From Psococerastis gibbosa (taxonomy: Eukaryota > Arthropoda > Insecta > Psocodea > Psocidae): a stretch of 64,000 nt of DNA. The translations under genes and the position numbers were made by a program. The stretch is from positions 18,625,464 through 18,689,463 of the forward strand of contig OZ020490.1 in the NCBI GenBank assembly GCA_963971405.1, written 5' to 3'. Of the stretch, positions 62,645 through 64,000 are shown in pieces (positions within the stretch are counted from its first letter, which is position 1; every line of letters starts with the position of its first letter). A model generated the notes under the pieces. It was not told the origin of the DNA. It saw only the letters and a list, made by a program, of their open reading frames with translations, and searched no databases.

Positions 62645-63592
62645 GAACAATATTTGCATTCAATTTTATCAAAAAATTGTAGGTTAAAATGCGAGATGTA
62701 CGAACATCATGTACGTTAAGCAAAAAGGGACAATCTTTGAAATAAGTTCACTTAGGATCACGGAACCCTATGTATTTAAGTGAAACGAAACACACAGCAA
62801 GGGGATCAATATTAGTGCGCAACTTCTATCCAAATGTTTTGACCCAGGCCTAGCACGAGCGCTTAAGAGTAACGTATCCGGGAATAATTGTAACTTACCC
62901 TACATAAACGACAATAAATGTAAATTGACTTACTTAAATCAGAATAAGTGTTAAGTAAGAAATTGTTTGTCAACAGAGATTAAATTAATTACTGTACATT
63001 GTCCATAGAAGAGGCATTAAAAGAAGTCGACGCGCAGCTTCAACGTCACACAAATAAATACATATAAAAAAATTTCGATGAAAGGAATGGCTTTGAGAGA
63101 TCCCATTGATTTAAAACTTTGGCTCGGCTTGAAAAGCTTATCCCATATTTAATCTTCAGCCAGTAATTAAAGTGAAAGGGTAAATCTGGTAGAATACTTT
63201 GAGGGGGAGGGGGATACCTGTGAAATTCACAGCCTTCCGGCAGTTTGGTTAAAATCTGAGTCGAGATTTGAAGGATAAAAGATAAATATATATTATTCAC
63301 CAGGTATAATCGCCCTTTTGGTTAATTGGGGGAACAGCCTAATCTATGGAATGAAATGCCTACTTGATAGGTTTTCAAAAAAATATATTTTGTATGGCTT
63401 CAGTCCCACCACATTTAGAAATGTTTTTGTGACTAACAGGGAAGGGACGCTATGAATTGGAACATGGGTGTGTCGTTATACTCCACAACAATGACGTCAG
63501 AACTGACCAAAAATCAGGGTTAACATAAATAAATAAAAATTGTACATTGTGAAACAGTAGTCGACTAATGAATCAATAGTTTAAATAAATGA
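62645..63592. other. Unannotated stretch (possible intron)
   Basis: AT-rich, with no recognised repeat or exon. It would be intron sequence if the exon at 62.6 kb is real. Confidence 0.35.
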
Positions 63593-63770
63593 AATCAAGG
63601 CCGTATCCAGGTTTTAATTCGGGGGGGGGGGGGGCGGTGTTATTTTTTTTACGTAATTTATTAATGGATGAATTCTTCAAACAATACAGGTCTACATAGG
63701 AAAATTTATTTCGGGAGGGGGGGGTCTGGACCCCTTTGACCACCCCCCTGGGCACGGCCATGAATAAAGT
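63588..63770. mobile_element. hAT-like MITE, family M1 (167 bp, degraded flanks)
   Basis: Element 63596-63762 has the tips CAAGGCCGTATCCAGG and CTGGGCACGGCCATG with long G and C runs inside. The flanks AATGAAAT and AATAAAGT match at six of eight bases. Confidence 0.78.
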
Positions 63771-63984
63771 AATATAATATTTACTGTAGGTATCTACGAT
63801 TGACTTAAAAGTTATATTAACATTAAAAGTAGAAAAAGTTTTATCGGTTAAAATCACGTGGGATGAATTAATTGAATGATCTAATGAATAAGAGAAAAGT
63901 TTGGAAACCAACTTGACTGTTAAACTTTACATTTCAACATGGCTTTCATTGCATTCAATATTGAATAGCTACAGGCAATATAAT

Positions 63985-64000
63985 GTCGGGACATGTAGAC
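63985..64000 (+). mobile_element. Start of a SINE-1 copy (cut by window end)
   Basis: GTCGGGACATGTAGAC is the SINE-1 head, as at 51.25 and 49.61 kb. The rest lies outside the window. Confidence 0.65.

Noticed and set aside
1-64000. Endogenous viral sequence
   Set aside because: I saw no capsid, envelope, protease or viral polymerase motif. All polymerase-like pieces are short C-terminal ends of non-LTR retrotransposons.

Overview
The window reads as non-coding, repeat-packed DNA from an animal nuclear genome, most likely an arthropod. It is AT-rich, has no prokaryotic operon or ribosome-binding layout, and no open frame above about 180 codons. It contains short non-LTR retrotransposon tails, tRNA-derived SINEs, hAT-type MITEs with 8-bp target duplications, Penelope-like ends and a satellite. 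A short TTAGG-like run near 6.88 kb and the style of the repeat families fit an insect with a large genome. I cannot name the species from the sequence alone.

Layout. 0-8 kb: a SINE, two small tandem arrays, several palindromic (foldback) elements and the degraded end of a LINE. 8-16 kb: SINE and MITE copies, a LINE tail split by a ~900-bp Helentron-like element, and a 906-bp hAT-like element with internal tandem duplication. 16-36 kb: at least eight large copies of one Helentron/DINE-like family (about 850 bp, GTCT microsatellite, 5' hairpin, 3' hairpin) in both orientations, mixed with LINE tails and foldback elements. 36-45 kb: a second Helentron-like family, a 2.1-kb satellite of about nine ~246-bp units, and SINEs. 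45-64 kb: a ~285-bp SINE-like family with a (TAC)n tail, nested insertions with clean target duplications, Penelope-like ends with hammerhead-like motifs, foldback elements with other elements nested inside them, and one candidate first exon with a splice donor near 62.6 kb.

Host genes. I can defend only two weak candidates. One is a 118-codon basic open frame on the minus strand at 53905-54261, which sits in a cluster of eight copies of a 13-base motif. The other is a possible 5' exon ending at 62626. Nearly all other open frames are chance frames inside repeats.

What is most interesting. (1) A group of palindromic elements shares outer tips and, in one subgroup, a central core. The arms between tip and core differ from copy to copy, yet stay self-complementary within each copy. 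(2) The Helentron-like family has a readable insertion site inside a LINE. Two sister copies have carried along the same ~108 bp of upstream DNA. (3) The satellite has a homogenised centre and a dimeric higher-order edge. (4) A SINE-like family has a built-in hairpin and a frame that stays open in every copy.
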